Positions 1-10,499 are shown, numbered from the stretch's first letter. The stretch is 64,000 nucleotides of DNA from Brachionus manjavacas (GCA_019054805.1 JAHQIY010000003.1:868001-932000); one strand, 5' to 3'. Numbers and translations are program-made. Notes: generated from the sequence alone by a model not told the origin.

Positions 1-178
1 TTTTTTTCTACATCGCCTTTTAGTCGTTTATTGAAATAAATTAATAGAAAAACTCGTAAGTACTTGCATAAGTACTGAAATATTAAGTGTAAGTATAAGT
101 ACTTGGACTTTTAATTTTCAAATGCTTAATTACTAGAATTTTGGTAAGTACTTAAGTAACCATACTTATGCCTGTCTC

Positions 179-258
179 GGATGCCCAACTCCATTGTGTA
201 ATTGCTACCTTACTTTTTCCTCTTGTTACAACCTTTTTCAATTTATGTCTTTTTAACT
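179..258 (+). repeat. LINE-A 3' fragment
   Basis: The stretch matches the last codons and early 3' UTR of the LINE-A copies at 21225 and 36210 (shared words such as caactccattgtgtaattg and gctacctta), with a short internal deletion relative to them. It is a solo fragment; nothing else of the element is adjacent. Confidence 0.75.
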
Positions 259-633
259 CTCTTATCTTAATATTTAAAACCCAAATGTGTGAAAAAAGTA
301 TAATTTTCATACATATACTTACGATAACTAACTTTAATATTTGAATAAAGTGCTTTTACAATTGTCTTAATCCATTTTTTTAGATTGCATAATATATATT
401 TATTTTTTTACAACTTAGAAATAAATTCTAATCAAAAAATTAAGAAAAGAAAAAAAATTCAAATTCATTGAAATTCATTCATTCAAGTTTTTCTTACAGG
501 AAATGTTGTTTGAACAGTATGTCACAAAAAGTTAGAATCAAGTTGAAAAAATAAAAATATTGTTTTTTTGCAATTAAAAAAATCGTTAATTATGAATTTT
601 TTTCAAATAGTAGCTTTTTTAAAGTAAGACTAC

Positions 634-981
634 CAGAGTTGTTCCTCAAGTCGCTATTTTTCAAGTCTTTCGGCCAAAAAGTCAAGTCAATCCAAAAATT
701 GACTTGATTTTTTTAAGTTTTTTTGGGTGATTTATCTTTCCCAGTAACATTTTCAACGATGTTTTCCATTTATTTTTTAATAGTTTTTTATATTTTTTTA
801 AAGAATATTTTATAAATTTTTAATTTTTTGGTTAACAAAATGATTCAATTAAAAATGTAAACGTTAAAGAGATTTTAGAGAAAAAAAATCTAAATTCAAT
901 TTTTACATAAACTTTAATTTAGTAAAAATAAAATCAGACAAAACATCATGGACTTGACTTGAGACTTGATGAACAACTCTA
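634..981. mobile_element. hAT-type MITE nested in the Tc1/mariner remnant
   Basis: The left end reads CAGAGTTGTTCCTCAAGTC and the right end on the minus strand reads TAGAGTTGTTCATCAAGTC. The element is flanked by a perfect 8-bp direct repeat, AAGACTAC (626-633 and 982-989). An 8-bp duplication and a CAGAGTTG-type end are hAT hallmarks. The 348-bp interior has no coding potential. Related AAGTC-rich pieces occur near 15.0, 33.9, 43.7, 50.8 and 53.8 kb. Confidence 0.82.
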
Positions 982-1016
982 AAGACTACCTAAAAATCTG
1001 ACAAAACAGAGAAAAA

Positions 1017-1118
1017 ATGGCTAAAAATAAAATAACCGATCAACAGAGATGGCAAATTGCATTTTTTTTGATAAATCAGACAAAGACTAAAAGAGAAATA
1101 GCCGAGTTAATGAAATAA
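1017..1118 (+). pseudogene. Tc1/mariner transposase N-terminal remnant
   Basis: A 33-codon open stretch from an ATG encodes MAKNKITDQQRWQIAFFL and then KTKREIAEL, the pattern of the paired-like helix-turn-helix at the N-terminus of Tc1/mariner transposases (the motif that binds the terminal repeats). It stops at TAA where the recognition helix should continue, and there is no catalytic domain. It lies inside TA-flanked inverted repeats of the same superfamily, which supports the assignment. Confidence 0.72.
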
Positions 1119-1399
1119 TGAACAAAAAAATAATCAGAATAAAAAAAAAAGTTTGACTCTAACTTTTTGCGACATAATGTACAGAAATATTCATTTAATC
1201 ATTTAATCAACACTTATGAAAAAAAAATTTTAAAATCAATTTTTAATAAGAATTTTTCAATTTAAAAAATAAAATAAATCAATCAATAAAATAATCAATA
1301 CTAATTTCTTTTTCTTTTGTTTTTATTCTTCTGGCAGCGGAGCATTAGGTAAAACCTTGTTTACTTTATTTTGACGTTTGTTTGATCTTATTTTTTTCA

Positions 1400-1460
1400 T
1401 ATTTTTTTACAATTTATTTTGAAAGAACTCTAGCTCGTTTCAGAAAACAAATAATTAAAC
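1400..1460 (+). repeat. LINE-A 3' terminus (solo)
   Basis: Carries the diagnostic 3'-end word of LINE-A (gaaagaactctagctcg) followed by an A-rich tail. It is the extreme 3' end of a severely 5'-truncated insertion. The DNA from 1175 to 1400 and from 1460 to 1860 is AT-rich with no feature I can support. Confidence 0.6.
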
Positions 1461-1870
1461 GACTTACCAGGGTATGAGATCAGATTGTTGTGTGCGACAA
1501 AAAAATTCAAAATCGACTTTTAATTATTTATTTTGTTTTGATAAATTAATATTTCGTTTATTTTTAAAGAGATAAACAAAAAACTTGATGCTGTTTTTTT
1601 AAATTTTTTAATAATTAATGCAAATGAAAAAAGAGCAAAAAAGCCAACTAAAATAGTCACAGTCAAATTAACTTTGAGGTTAAAAATAAAACGTATTAAG
1701 CTTTAAATTCAAAATAAACACATAGAAAAAAAAAATATATATATATATAAAAAAAATTCAATTTTTGAAAAGGAAAATTTTTACAATTCTTTAGAACAAA
1801 CAATTTTTTCGGACACATTGATCAGGCGCGTTCATCCAAAAGCTCTGCCGAACAACAACAACAAAATAAA

Positions 1871-1890
1871 TACATACACACACACACACA
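1871..1890. repeat. (CA)n microsatellite
   Basis: A short CA-dinucleotide run just 3' of the AUTS2-like stop codon, in the presumed 3' UTR of that gene. Confidence 0.85.
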
Positions 1891-1901
1891 TGGAGAAAAG
1901 A

Positions 1902-3764
1902 TCACGTGATCGGCTTGTCGTCAGGCTTGAGCATGTTGGGCATTAGGCAGCCAGGAGGAGGCGGCGGCTGCTGGTGCTGCTGGTGGTGGTGCGGCAGCGT
2001 CGGAAACGGAAACCGAGTGGGGTCGAAATTTTTGTCCATAAAAAACTGCTGCAAAAACGAGTGCTGAAGTAGTGGATTGGGATTGAAGGGAAACATGTGA
2101 GGTGGCTGAGGCGGTGGTGGAAGCGGCTGTGGCGGTGGATGCATAGGCTTGTTGTTGGACTTGTTGACAAACGGCGCCATGTGGATGCCGGGCGGCGGCA
2201 TCATCGGAATGCCTGGAGGCGGCGGCGGCGGCATCATGCTCGGCATTGACTGCGGCGGACCCAGTCGCATCATGTCCTGCCGATACTTGTCCATCATTAG
2301 CTGGTGATTGGCGGCCGCCGTCACAGCTGCCTCCGTTGCCAAATAGTTCTGTGCTCGTGCGCCGCCCTGGCTCGGCTTCAGGTTGTGCTGCACGGGCGGA
2401 AAAAACGTTGGCGTGTGCAGCTTTTTGCTGTGGTACGCATCGAACATGGCCTGGTTGGGCACGCTACTAAACTGGGGCGGTGGCGGCGGCTGGCCGCACA
2501 CTCGCTGCTGCTTGCTCTTGGCCTTGTGCTCCTGGATCATGTTGGCTAGTTTGGCGTGAGCCGCGCACCACTTGCCGCTTGTGCGCGGGTAATACTGCAC
2601 CAGGCCGGTGGCCAGCGCGGGCTTTACTGGAGTGTGCGCGCCATGATGCTTGGTCACGTGACTATACATGTTGGAGCTGGAGCTGGCGGGCATCATGTGA
2701 GGCGAGCGCAAAAGCTTGGCGTCGAGGTCACGGCGCAGAAAGTCCGTCGTGGACGCCGCCTCGACAGCCGGGTGCTGCGCGGCCATGTAATAACTGCTCG
2801 CGTTAAAATTCGTATGTACAGGCTTCGATGATTGATGATGATTGTGGTAGGCTTGACTTGGCATTTGTTTAGAAGTGCTCGGCGACACCGTCTTCACGAG
2901 CTCGGCCTTGGCCACACTGGCCTTGACACCAAGGGCAGCTTTGGACTCGACCTTGACCCCGCTCGGAACCTGTGGCTCGACCTTGACCCCGGAGGAAATA
3001 TTCGATTTGTCCTTGACCCCGGTGGAAGTATTCGCTTCGGCCTTGACCCCGCAAGGAATATTGCTGGGCTCGGCCTTCAGTATGCCCGGTATGTTGAGAC
3101 TGGGAATTTGCTGTTTGCACATTTGCATTATTTTGTTGATGAACAAAGCTGGGTCGGTGTTGGACGAAGGGTCGAATTGGGTGCCGGGCGCAGTTTGGCT
3201 GTTGGATGGTTGATGTGGTTGTTGTTGTTGTTGTTGGGGAGAGGAGGTGGCGGCGACGACAGCGGCAGTGGCAGCAGCAGAGGCGGCGGCGGCGAGCAGA
3301 GTGTTCATGTCGTAGGAGCTCTTGGAGTCGTCTAGTTTGGGCTTTTTGCTCGGCTGCTCGGCCGGGTGGTGGCTGAGGGGCCGGGGTGGCGTTGGGGTTT
3401 TGGCCCGGGCGTCCTCGGAGGGCACGGTGGACGCCTGGTCATCGTCCTGGTTAAAGCTGGAGTTGGAGGCGGTCGAGCTGGTCGCTAGCGTCTCTTTGAC
3501 GCGCGGCTTGTTCGCCTTCGATCGCTTGAAGCTCTTGGCCGAGCCGTTTGATGAGGCCGACGACTTGTAGCAAGTGTCCGGTTTGATTTGGTCGTGTCGC
3601 TTCCTTTCGTATTCCTTTTTCAAGTCGGACTCGAATTCAAAGGTGAGAAACGAGAAGCCGTCGATTATTTCCTCGTCGGCTAGTTTGATGCTTGACGAAT
3701 CTGAGGCTAGGCCGCCGCCAATTAGTGTGTCGCTGTGAAGACTGCTCGTGATTATGTCATTCAT
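1902..3764 (-). CDS. AUTS2-like: AUTS2/fibrosin-family protein
   Basis: An uninterrupted 620-residue reading frame. The start is the first ATG after an in-frame TAG; a longer reading from a GTG at 3791 would add nine residues. Two family hallmarks are visible: DEEIIDGF near residues 30-37 (vertebrate members have a similar IIDGFAIASF block) and PRTSGKWCAAHAKLANMI near 393-410, matching the GKWCA-H core of the AUTS2 domain. In vertebrates this family acts in the nucleus with non-canonical PRC1 and transcriptional activators. Other regions are basic, NLS-like segments (78-91, 140-146), an Ala/Val run (158-173), poly-Gln (176-182), ten-residue Lys repeats (229-290), and Pro/His/Met-rich C-terminal tracts. 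At about half the length of human AUTS2 it may be a short form or one large exon; a splice acceptor upstream (near 3825) cannot be excluded. Codons are far G+C-richer than anything around them. Confidence 0.88.
   Translation of the reverse strand: MNDIITSSLHSDTLIGGGLASDSSSIKLADEEIIDGFSFLTFEFESDLKKEYERKRHDQIKPDTCYKSSASSNGSAKSFKRSKANKPRVKETLATSSTASNSSFNQDDDQASTVPSEDARAKTPTPPRPLSHHPAEQPSKKPKLDDSKSSYDMNTLLAAAASAAATAAVVAATSSPQQQQQQPHQPSNSQTAPGTQFDPSSNTDPALFINKIMQMCKQQIPSLNIPGILKAEPSNIPCGVKAEANTSTGVKDKSNISSGVKVEPQVPSGVKVESKAALGVKASVAKAELVKTVSPSTSKQMPSQAYHNHHQSSKPVHTNFNASSYYMAAQHPAVEAASTTDFLRRDLDAKLLRSPHMMPASSSSNMYSHVTKHHGAHTPVKPALATGLVQYYPRTSGKWCAAHAKLANMIQEHKAKSKQQRVCGQPPPPPQFSSVPNQAMFDAYHSKKLHTPTFFPPVQHNLKPSQGGARAQNYLATEAAVTAAANHQLMMDKYRQDMMRLGPPQSMPSMMPPPPPPGIPMMPPPGIHMAPFVNKSNNKPMHPPPQPLPPPPQPPHMFPFNPNPLLQHSFLQQFFMDKNFDPTRFPFPTLPHHHQQHQQPPPPPGCLMPNMLKPDDKPIT
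2905..3080 (-). repeat. 30-bp coding tandem repeat
   Basis: On the plus strand the word ccttgac recurs exactly every 30 bp (2921, 2951, 2981, 3011, 3041), with a sixth related unit offset by 3 bp. It encodes about six ten-residue units ending in Gly-Val-Lys. Four units have hydrophobic-Lys-x-Glu (LKAE, VKAE, VKVE, VKVE), the SUMO-acceptor consensus. Confidence 0.9.
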
Positions 3765-3887
3765 TGTGGTCGTGAGAGTGGTTGTTTGCACACACTGGTC
3801 GACACGATCAATCCTGTCATTGTAAGTCTACGACTGAGTCATTTAGATTTCGATTATTAATTTAATTTATTAATTTTGGTGTTGCTT

Positions 3888-3908
3888 GTTGTTGTTGTTG
3901 TTGTTGTC
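3888..3908. repeat. (GTT)n microsatellite
   Basis: About seven GTT units lie 125-145 bp upstream of the AUTS2-like ATG, in its presumed 5' UTR or promoter. No TATA box or other promoter element can be assigned with confidence between 3765 and 4300. Confidence 0.8.
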
Positions 3909-4312
3909 TATAGATTTATTAACAGAATAAGAAAATAATTATAATTTTTTTATTTTTGATATCAATTATGAACACGGTTTCAGTGTGTATATGCTTGAAA
4001 AAATATTTTTTTTTGTTCAATTGCTTGTTTTTTCAATAGATGATGGAAATTTTTTTTGGAATTTTTTCTCGAGTCGACGATTTTTTTGTCCGATTTTTTT
4101 TTTAAAATAAAATTTTGTCTAAATTCAACAATTAAGTTGGGAATGTTTTAGAGAGTTTGCAATCTCGAAATATTTTAAGTTATTATTATATTTTTTATGT
4201 GATCTCTATCTGAAAAAGTATAAAATAAGGACAGGGGTCAAGTTTTGGCATGAGTTAATTAATTACATGAATTAGTTATTTTGTTAACTTATTGTTATTT
4301 ATTTATTTTTTT

Positions 4313-4725
4313 TTGTACCGAGCTTGAGCTCCCTCAGAATTGAAAAAAAATAATAAATGATTAAAATAAATATCAAGTAAAAAAAAAAGATAAAATTAAA
4401 GAAAATAAAGAAAAGATAAATAGAAATGTAATAAACGAGATATATATTTTTATTTTTTTTTAACGTAGACTGGTATTAGACATGCTTAAATAGGTAGCAA
4501 ATGTATAATTTTATAACTCATTTTGTCTGCTTCAATTATTTATTTTTTGTTTTATCAGATTTAAAAAAAAAATAAAAATTAAGACAAAATAAAAATAATA
4601 AGAAAAATTAAAATAAGTTAAAATATATTAAAAAGTTAAAATATAATGTGCAAAGAATTTAAGTATTGAACAGTTCAGGAAAGAAAGAAGAAATAGTAAG
4701 ATAGCAATTACACAGTGGAGTGGAA
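4313..4725 (-). repeat. LINE-A 3' fragment
   Basis: On the minus strand the fragment runs from the end of the LINE-A reading frame (cactgtgtaattgctatc near 4715) through an A/T-rich 3' UTR to the terminal hairpin word gggagctcaagctcggtac at about 4336-4317. It is 5'-truncated. The 4725-5550 interval holds only AT-rich sequence; its one 60-codon open frame has no recognisable domain. Confidence 0.7.
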
Positions 4726-5559
4726 TATTTTGATGAAAAGAAAAAAATGACCATAAACATAAAAAGTGTTAATTAAATAATTAATTAAAAAATGACTTAT
4801 TCTCTTTAAAACTTCTCTTTCTTTTTTTAAATTCCAAGCAAAAGACCCGAAATGAAACACAAACTTAACTAAAAAACAATAATTGAAAAAAATTAATTAA
4901 ATATCTAAAAAATAAATTTAAACCATAAACCCATTGCTGATAAAATTACGCACTGCTAAAAATGAATACTTATTTATTTATCTATTTGAATGAATTAAGC
5001 CTCATAGACTCAAAGCTTAGAAAAATTAAATTAAATTTTTAGATGTGTACAAAACATAAGAAAAATTAAGTAAAAAAATCTACTTTTAAAAAGTCGTTTG
5101 AAATATTAAATAAGTAAAAATGGTTCAAATTCTGTGACATTTCATTATTATTCCTATTTTAAATATTCACTTATCCAAGATATTGGAAAAAAAGGTGATA
5201 GATCAATCAAACAAGTTTTAACTTATGATTTGTTTCAAAAAATAGTTTGGCTCAACTTGACAATGTCAGAAATGACATGCTTAATGAGTTTAAAACAAAA
5301 ATTTTCAATTATTTAATTTACTTTTTTGTTTTTGTAAATTTTGCTTAAATCCTTTTCTTTTTTATAAAACTTCAATTGAACAATTATTCTTTTTTAAAAA
5401 CAAAAAATTATTTTTTTTAGAGACAAAAAATTGCATTAAAATAAAAATTATTAGTAATTTTTTACTTAACTCATTTTTTTTATTCATGTCAAAACTTTAC
5501 CCAGTAGAGTGAGGCACATATGAACAGAAAAGTGTTGAGTCATACTAATTGAAAGAGAG

Positions 5560-5950
5560 GAAGCTATTCGGATCCATTATAATTATCTAGCTCTTTTAAA
5601 ATCAACAGAATTTTGTCACTCATAAGATCATTATTCGACCACTACTTTATAATACTTCAATCGGGTACTCAGAAGATAAAAACCGAAATGCAAAAAATGC
5701 AAAACTGAGTCTTGAGAATCATCAAGTATTTTCCACTTAGGACAAGTATCAAAACAATCCACAAAGAGCTAAGAATGGGTTCGATCGATTTGATTTTTTT
5801 CAAAATTTATCACCACCAGAATCAAAAGCCCAAGAGATCTAGGACTTTCTGCTTAAAAGCTCCTTCAGAAACAACTTAATTTACCCTTTGATTCAATCAT
5901 AAACCCACCAAACTCTTAGCAGAAATTCAATTTGACAATGTATATGAACA
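5560..5950 (+). pseudogene. LINE reverse-transcriptase C-terminal remnant
   Basis: Broken frames give fragments such as LRIIKYFPLRTSIKTIHKEL and SIDLIFFKIYHHQNQ, the pattern of the post-catalytic C-terminal region of jockey/CR1-like LINE ORF2 proteins. Several frameshifts are needed to read it. It is unlike LINE-A at the residue level, so it is a different, older LINE. Confidence 0.5.
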
Positions 5951-6227
5951 AGCAAAATAAATTATTAGGCTAGAATCAAAAAAGAAAAAAATGAAATTAG
6001 CTTCGACTTAAACTAATATTTTATTTCTGATTTTTTAACTAATTATTTTTGTGATTTTTTTTATCATTTAATATATTTCTGTAAAAAATTAACCAATAAT
6101 TAAATTATCGCTATCTCTTTGTTAAAATTGTCAGAAACGACTTTTTTTTCGACTTATTCTGTTTCTGACAATCTTGACCTTAATCTGTTTCGAAGCCAAT
6201 ACTATTAAAATAAGGGATATTCATAGT

Positions 6228-6476
6228 TGCGGTGAAAATTTGAAGACTGCCGCTGAGACGGTGGCTATGCAACTTATTCACAAGTAAGGTGAGGCCAAAG
6301 TTGGCGATACCGTTCAAGAATCAGTTCCGGATATTGACCGCGGACCTGCGGATCCGGATAATATACTTGCTTATATCACAAAAATTAATAATCACAAGTT
6401 ATATCAACTAGTAGCAAAATATGGTATTCGTTTTAAATTAACTAAGATGAATGTGGAATTGATCATTATAATTTAA
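6228..6476 (+). pseudogene. Ginger/KRBA2-like integrase C-terminal domain remnant
   Basis: One frame of 83 codons with a single internal TAA gives NLKTAAETVAMQLIHK, then EAKVGDTVQESVPDIDRGPA, then DPDNILAYITKINNHKLYQL. The VGD-V-VPD-DRG-DP-N-LA/G-I block followed by a Y-L-GT/KYG motif is what I know from the region after the integrase core in KRBA2/SCAND3-like and Ginger-type transposon proteins. The integrase core itself is absent. Local G+C is higher than in the flanks, as in other TE-derived coding remnants. The assignment is from memory of the motif. Confidence 0.5.
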
Positions 6477-7529
6477 ATTGATTGTTAATTTGCTTAAATT
6501 GTTTTAATTTTAGCTTTATAATTTTTTTTGCTTGTTCTATGCGGCATATATACAATTTAAATATTAATTTTTCTACTCTAATTAAACACATTTAAATTCA
6601 AACATATTTTAATCATATTGCAAACATGAGGACTGATAAAAAGGCTCTGCCATTCGGAACTGCCTTGGATTTATTTTTATTTTTATGAAAAATAAAAAAT
6701 TAATCTAGATCCGAAGAGATTCTCAAAAAGAAAGTGAATTGTGCATTTTAAAAAAATCAAAAAAAAATCAGCGACTATTTTGAAAGACAATTATCAAAAT
6801 TGGTAATACGGGTTTGTACTAAATTTAAAATTTTTAATTTGTTTTTTTTTATAGATTTTTTTGTAATTCTAAAAATGTGAAACAAACTATGCTTCATTTA
6901 TCAGTCCAGTTCAAAGAGAAAATTTAAAGAAATATTAATTATCTCTACTCAAAATTGTATGTTAATTTTAACATTTAGAAAAAGTAAATTTACAAATTGC
7001 AGAAAAAGATTCTAATTAGAATAGATCATAGAGACAAGAAATTTTAATAAATTCCAAATTGATATTTTGTTTTATCATTAATATTTTCCTGCTAGTAAAG
7101 ATTAATTTTTATTTTTTTACTTCAGTGGAAAATAATTTACTTCATTTTGTTTCATGTTTAAAATTCAAAAAGCTCTATATGACAATTTAAATAAACGCAA
7201 AATAATTTTATTTTTTTAATTACTGAAAGGTTTGTATGCAAGTTCTGAATGTCGAAAAATTATAACTGGCAAGTTTTTTTTTCCATTTAACTTTTTTGAA
7301 ATTTTGAAATTACGTTATTTAATCATTTGTTTTAATATTGCAGTCAAAAAATGATTGTTTTCTAGTATTATCTGATTTTTGACAATTATTTTTAATTTAC
7401 AAGTTAATTTTGTAAACGGGATAAATTGTAGCCTAAACAAAATGTCTGATATATAATTGTATCTCTCAATAATATATTAGTTCCTGAGCGTTCATTTTAT
7501 TGTTAACTTTTTTCAAAATCTTAAGCACA

Positions 7530-8505
7530 GTTTTATAAATTGATTAAAATGAATCCGCCTCATTACTTGACCAACTGGATTTGATATTTTTTAGACTCTA
7601 GGACATTTAAGGTAAATATGAATGACCGCTTGAATATCAAAGATGACGAGCGAAGAATATCAAATAACTGTAGGTGTCTCTCAAAACTCAGTAATTAGTC
7701 CTCTTCTATTTAGTATATATATATTAATGACATCCCCAAAAGAAACAAAACAAATAACGAATACTTTCTGCTTTTCGCAGATGATCTAGTTGCATTCTTC
7801 ATTTACATCAAAAAGGGGAACCTAGAAAATAAGATAAATAAATACACCAACGAACTAGAACGATGGCTTATTAAATGGAAATGAAGATATCAGTTGAAAA
7901 GTCGTGTTCAGTAGTCTTTTCTAGGTACAAAAAAGAGGGTGATAATCTAAACTTAAAAATCTATGGAAACAGAATAGTAAAGCAAAAAGAAATCAAGTTT
8001 CTTGGTATTAAATTTGATTCTAAGTTAAATTTTAATGTACTGGTAGACGAAATTAAAGAACGCTGCAATAAAAGGCTAAATTATATTAAGAAATTGTCAA
8101 CAAAAAATGGGGCCTTAATCAAAACACACTTGGGAATTTAAAGGAATATAAATCTTTAGTCGGATCAATTTTTGACTATTTTTTTCCTTGCATGAATTCA
8201 ATTTCAGAAAATAATATCAAAAAACTACAAGCAATTTATAATACAGAAGTTAGATCTATCCTTAAGTTGAATTATGATACTCCCTCCAACATGGTGCATC
8301 ATGAAGCTTTTAATAAACTTAAATTATTAAAGATTAATAAAATAAACTTAAATATTATAAACTAAAATTACTAACAGTCTCGAATCGGCTTTTTGAGTTG
8401 AGTGAGAGATATGTTGGGACAGGACTGAGCCATTCTATTCCATTGATTGTCACAGACTGTTGGATGAATACAAAGTGACTTTTGAATCAAGAAATTTAGA
8501 ATAAT
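7530..8505 (+). pseudogene. LINE-A copy 1, 5'-truncated ORF2 remnant
   Basis: Starts inside the reverse-transcriptase domain (LIKMNPPHYLTNW) and runs through the degraded VPQGS block, an intact FADDLVAFF catalytic-loop motif near 7770-7800, and the thumb/C-terminal region (open frame 7875-8141, 88 codons, containing KEIKFLGIKFDSKLNF). A short internal duplication of the AAACTTAAAT word lies near 8320-8365. There are many stops and frameshifts, and the copy lacks its endonuclease. The assignment rests on near-identity to the copies at 20.2, 28.0 and 35.5 kb. Confidence 0.82.
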
Positions 8506-8575
8506 TTAATAAAGTTTAATAATTTTGTTTAATTTTAACTAATAGTTCTCTATAACATACCCGAATCCTTAAACC

Positions 8576-8776
8576 ATGGCTCTGCCCAAGACCCCGTTTA
8601 ATTTTTTTACAAAAAACTTAAATGACATAAAAAATCGACATCTGGCTTCAATTGGACCAAAACCAAAAGCAGTGAGCCCATGCGCTTTTCATGATTTAAG
8701 TGATAGCTATTGTCCAGCTAACGATGAAAATAAAGTAACCAGCGAAAATCTCTGCAATGTTACTAAAATGCGCTAG
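8576..8776 (+). CDS. Unrecognised short ORF next to SWIM remnant
   Basis: A 66-codon open frame from ATG (MALPKTPFNFFTKNLND...). I do not recognise it. It precedes a SWIM zinc-finger remnant in another frame and may be an upstream piece of the same decayed transposase or an unrelated fragment. Its composition (Pro, Cys, Asn) is more protein-like than the shadows elsewhere. Confidence 0.3.
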   Translation: MALPKTPFNFFTKNLNDIKNRHLASIGPKPKAVSPCAFHDLSDSYCPANDENKVTSENLCNVTKMR

Positions 8777-8814
8777 AGGACATTAAAGAAAAAAAATAAG
8801 AGCACTTACAGTTT

Positions 8815-8990
8815 GGATAGTAAAATTACCAAAAGATGCTGCTAAATGGAAAGAGGGTGACTGCAATTGTCCAGTATACTCGAAAAAATATAAATGCAAA
8901 CATATAATTGGATTGGCAATACGCTTAAGTATTTAAAGACACCATCTGTACCAATAAAGTTCCAATTGTGTAAAAAAGAAAGTGCCGAAA
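8815..8990 (+). pseudogene. MULE transposase C-terminal SWIM zinc-finger remnant
   Basis: The open stretch reads IVKLPKDAAKWKEGDCNCP and then SKKYKCKHIIGLAIRL. C-x-C-x8-C-x-H is the SWIM zinc-binding signature, and W-x-EGDCNCP...CKHIIGLAIRLK is how it appears at the C-terminus of animal MULE transposases. The catalytic part is not found upstream, so this is an isolated tail. The MULE at 58.7-60.5 kb does not retain such a SWIM tail in its visible frame. Confidence 0.68.
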
Positions 8991-9550
8991 CTGACAAAAT
9001 ATTTTTTTCAATATTTTTATTTTATCATACAAGAAAATTCTAAATTACTATTACCTCAAATTAAAAAAATATTTATTATTTTATTTTAAAATTTTTAAAG
9101 CAAAACAATTAGCTTTCAAAAGCAATTTTTTTCTCTTTATGTCTTTGTCAATTTACTTAAGCCAAAAAAAGCTGTTTTTATGTCTTGAATACCTTTATTA
9201 GCATCGGACAGCTTATTTAACTTTGCTTAATCCGAAAATATAGGTCTGCAAAGTAATTGCGTGAAAAATGCTGAAAATTGCAGAGTTTTTGCAGACATAT
9301 TTTTTCGGATTAATCAAAGCTGCCTGAACATTAAGCTTTTTAAAGAACTAAATTGTCTCTTTTAGTGAAAAAGTCATTCAAGTTTTTCTGAATTGAAACG
9401 AACTTCATTACCCCTTTTTCATAGCTACTAAAAAAAATCTAAAAAGTTATCTTAATCATTTGAAAAAAAATTTGCTAAAAATATTTTCTACAAAGTGGTT
9501 TTATGGTGGTCTAAATAAATTATCTTTTTTATTTTTGAATTATTTATTTA

Positions 9551-9575
9551 TCTGTACCGAGCTCTTTCAGATTAA
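9551..9575 (-). repeat. LINE-A 3' terminus (solo)
   Basis: On the minus strand it contains tctgaaagagctcggtacag, a shortened version of the conserved LINE-A 3' end. The interval 9000-10500 otherwise holds only AT-rich sequence with no supported gene. Confidence 0.5.
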
Positions 9576-10499
9576 AAAAAAAAGAAAAAATCAAAATAAA
9601 ATAAGTTTAAAGAAAATAAAAAAATAAAAATTGGCAATGATAAATTACTGAATTTTTGAAGAAACATTAGTTTATTAATAAATGAACTAAAATTAACCCC
9701 TAAAACGTTTTGGAAGTCTGGTCTAATTCAGAAAGAAGCAAAATAGAATTAGCCCAGTTAATTTTATAGACCCTTCTCTTGTTAAAAATGCTAAAAGGAA
9801 ACCTTTTATTTGAAAAAATAAAAAAATTTTTTTTTAAATAAGCTCCGAAAGGAAAATTTGAATTTGATTATTGCTAAAATTATGAAAATTTCAATGACTT
9901 AGCCACTCTAGTAATCTGACCCTAATAAATAGTTTAAATATAGATATTTTAATGATAAAAAAAAATTAAAATATTAAATAAATAAAGCTTGCTTTTAAAT
10001 TCAAAATTTAAAAAAAAATTTAGCAAAAGTTACTTTAGATGACTTTTTCCTTTTTTTTTTAGAAAAATATGAGTTCATTTCATTTGGTTCACTTAAATGT
10101 AATTTTAAATTTACCTCTATGCTAAACGATTTCCAAACTTAACCTGTATTGTGTCAACAAAAGTAAAAAAGAGATCAGACAGACAAGCTTTCAGCGAAAA
10201 ACGAATTAATTTAAATTTTAATAAACTAAAAACTGTTTACATAATTTTTTGTTGTAAAATTTTCATTTCAAGAATCGAACACAAAATAATTGACTTTTTT
10301 TATGTTTTTTTTACAAATTGATATAAATGAGACTTTAAATGACACGTTTCTATATCACCATGTTTCTCTTCCTAATTTTCAAATGTCAAATGCAGTGGCA
10401 GTATTTTATCCTGGATCTTATTTTTAGAACGAATCTGGTAGTGTTTTTGCTGTTGATCCAAAGTTTGTGCTTGGCAACATAAACAAAGGGCATCTAGTT

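Larger units (their letters stand above)
520..1174. mobile_element. Tc1/mariner-like element remnant
   Basis: The ends are near-identical inverted repeats (left begins TGTCACAAAAAGTTAG, right on the minus strand begins TGTCGCAAAAAGTTAG; 20 of 22 positions agree) and each is bordered by TA (518-519 and 1175-1176), the Tc1/mariner target duplication. Inside lies a 33-codon remnant of a transposase N-terminus and a separate hAT-type MITE. Without that MITE the element would be only about 300 bp, so it is an internally deleted, non-autonomous copy. Confidence 0.75.

Noticed and set aside
2246..3570. Several plus-strand and one minus-strand open frames overlapping the AUTS2-like gene (up to 167 codons)
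   Set aside because: They are shadows of the G+C-rich coding sequence; none contains a recognisable domain, and the minus-strand frame holds both family motifs.
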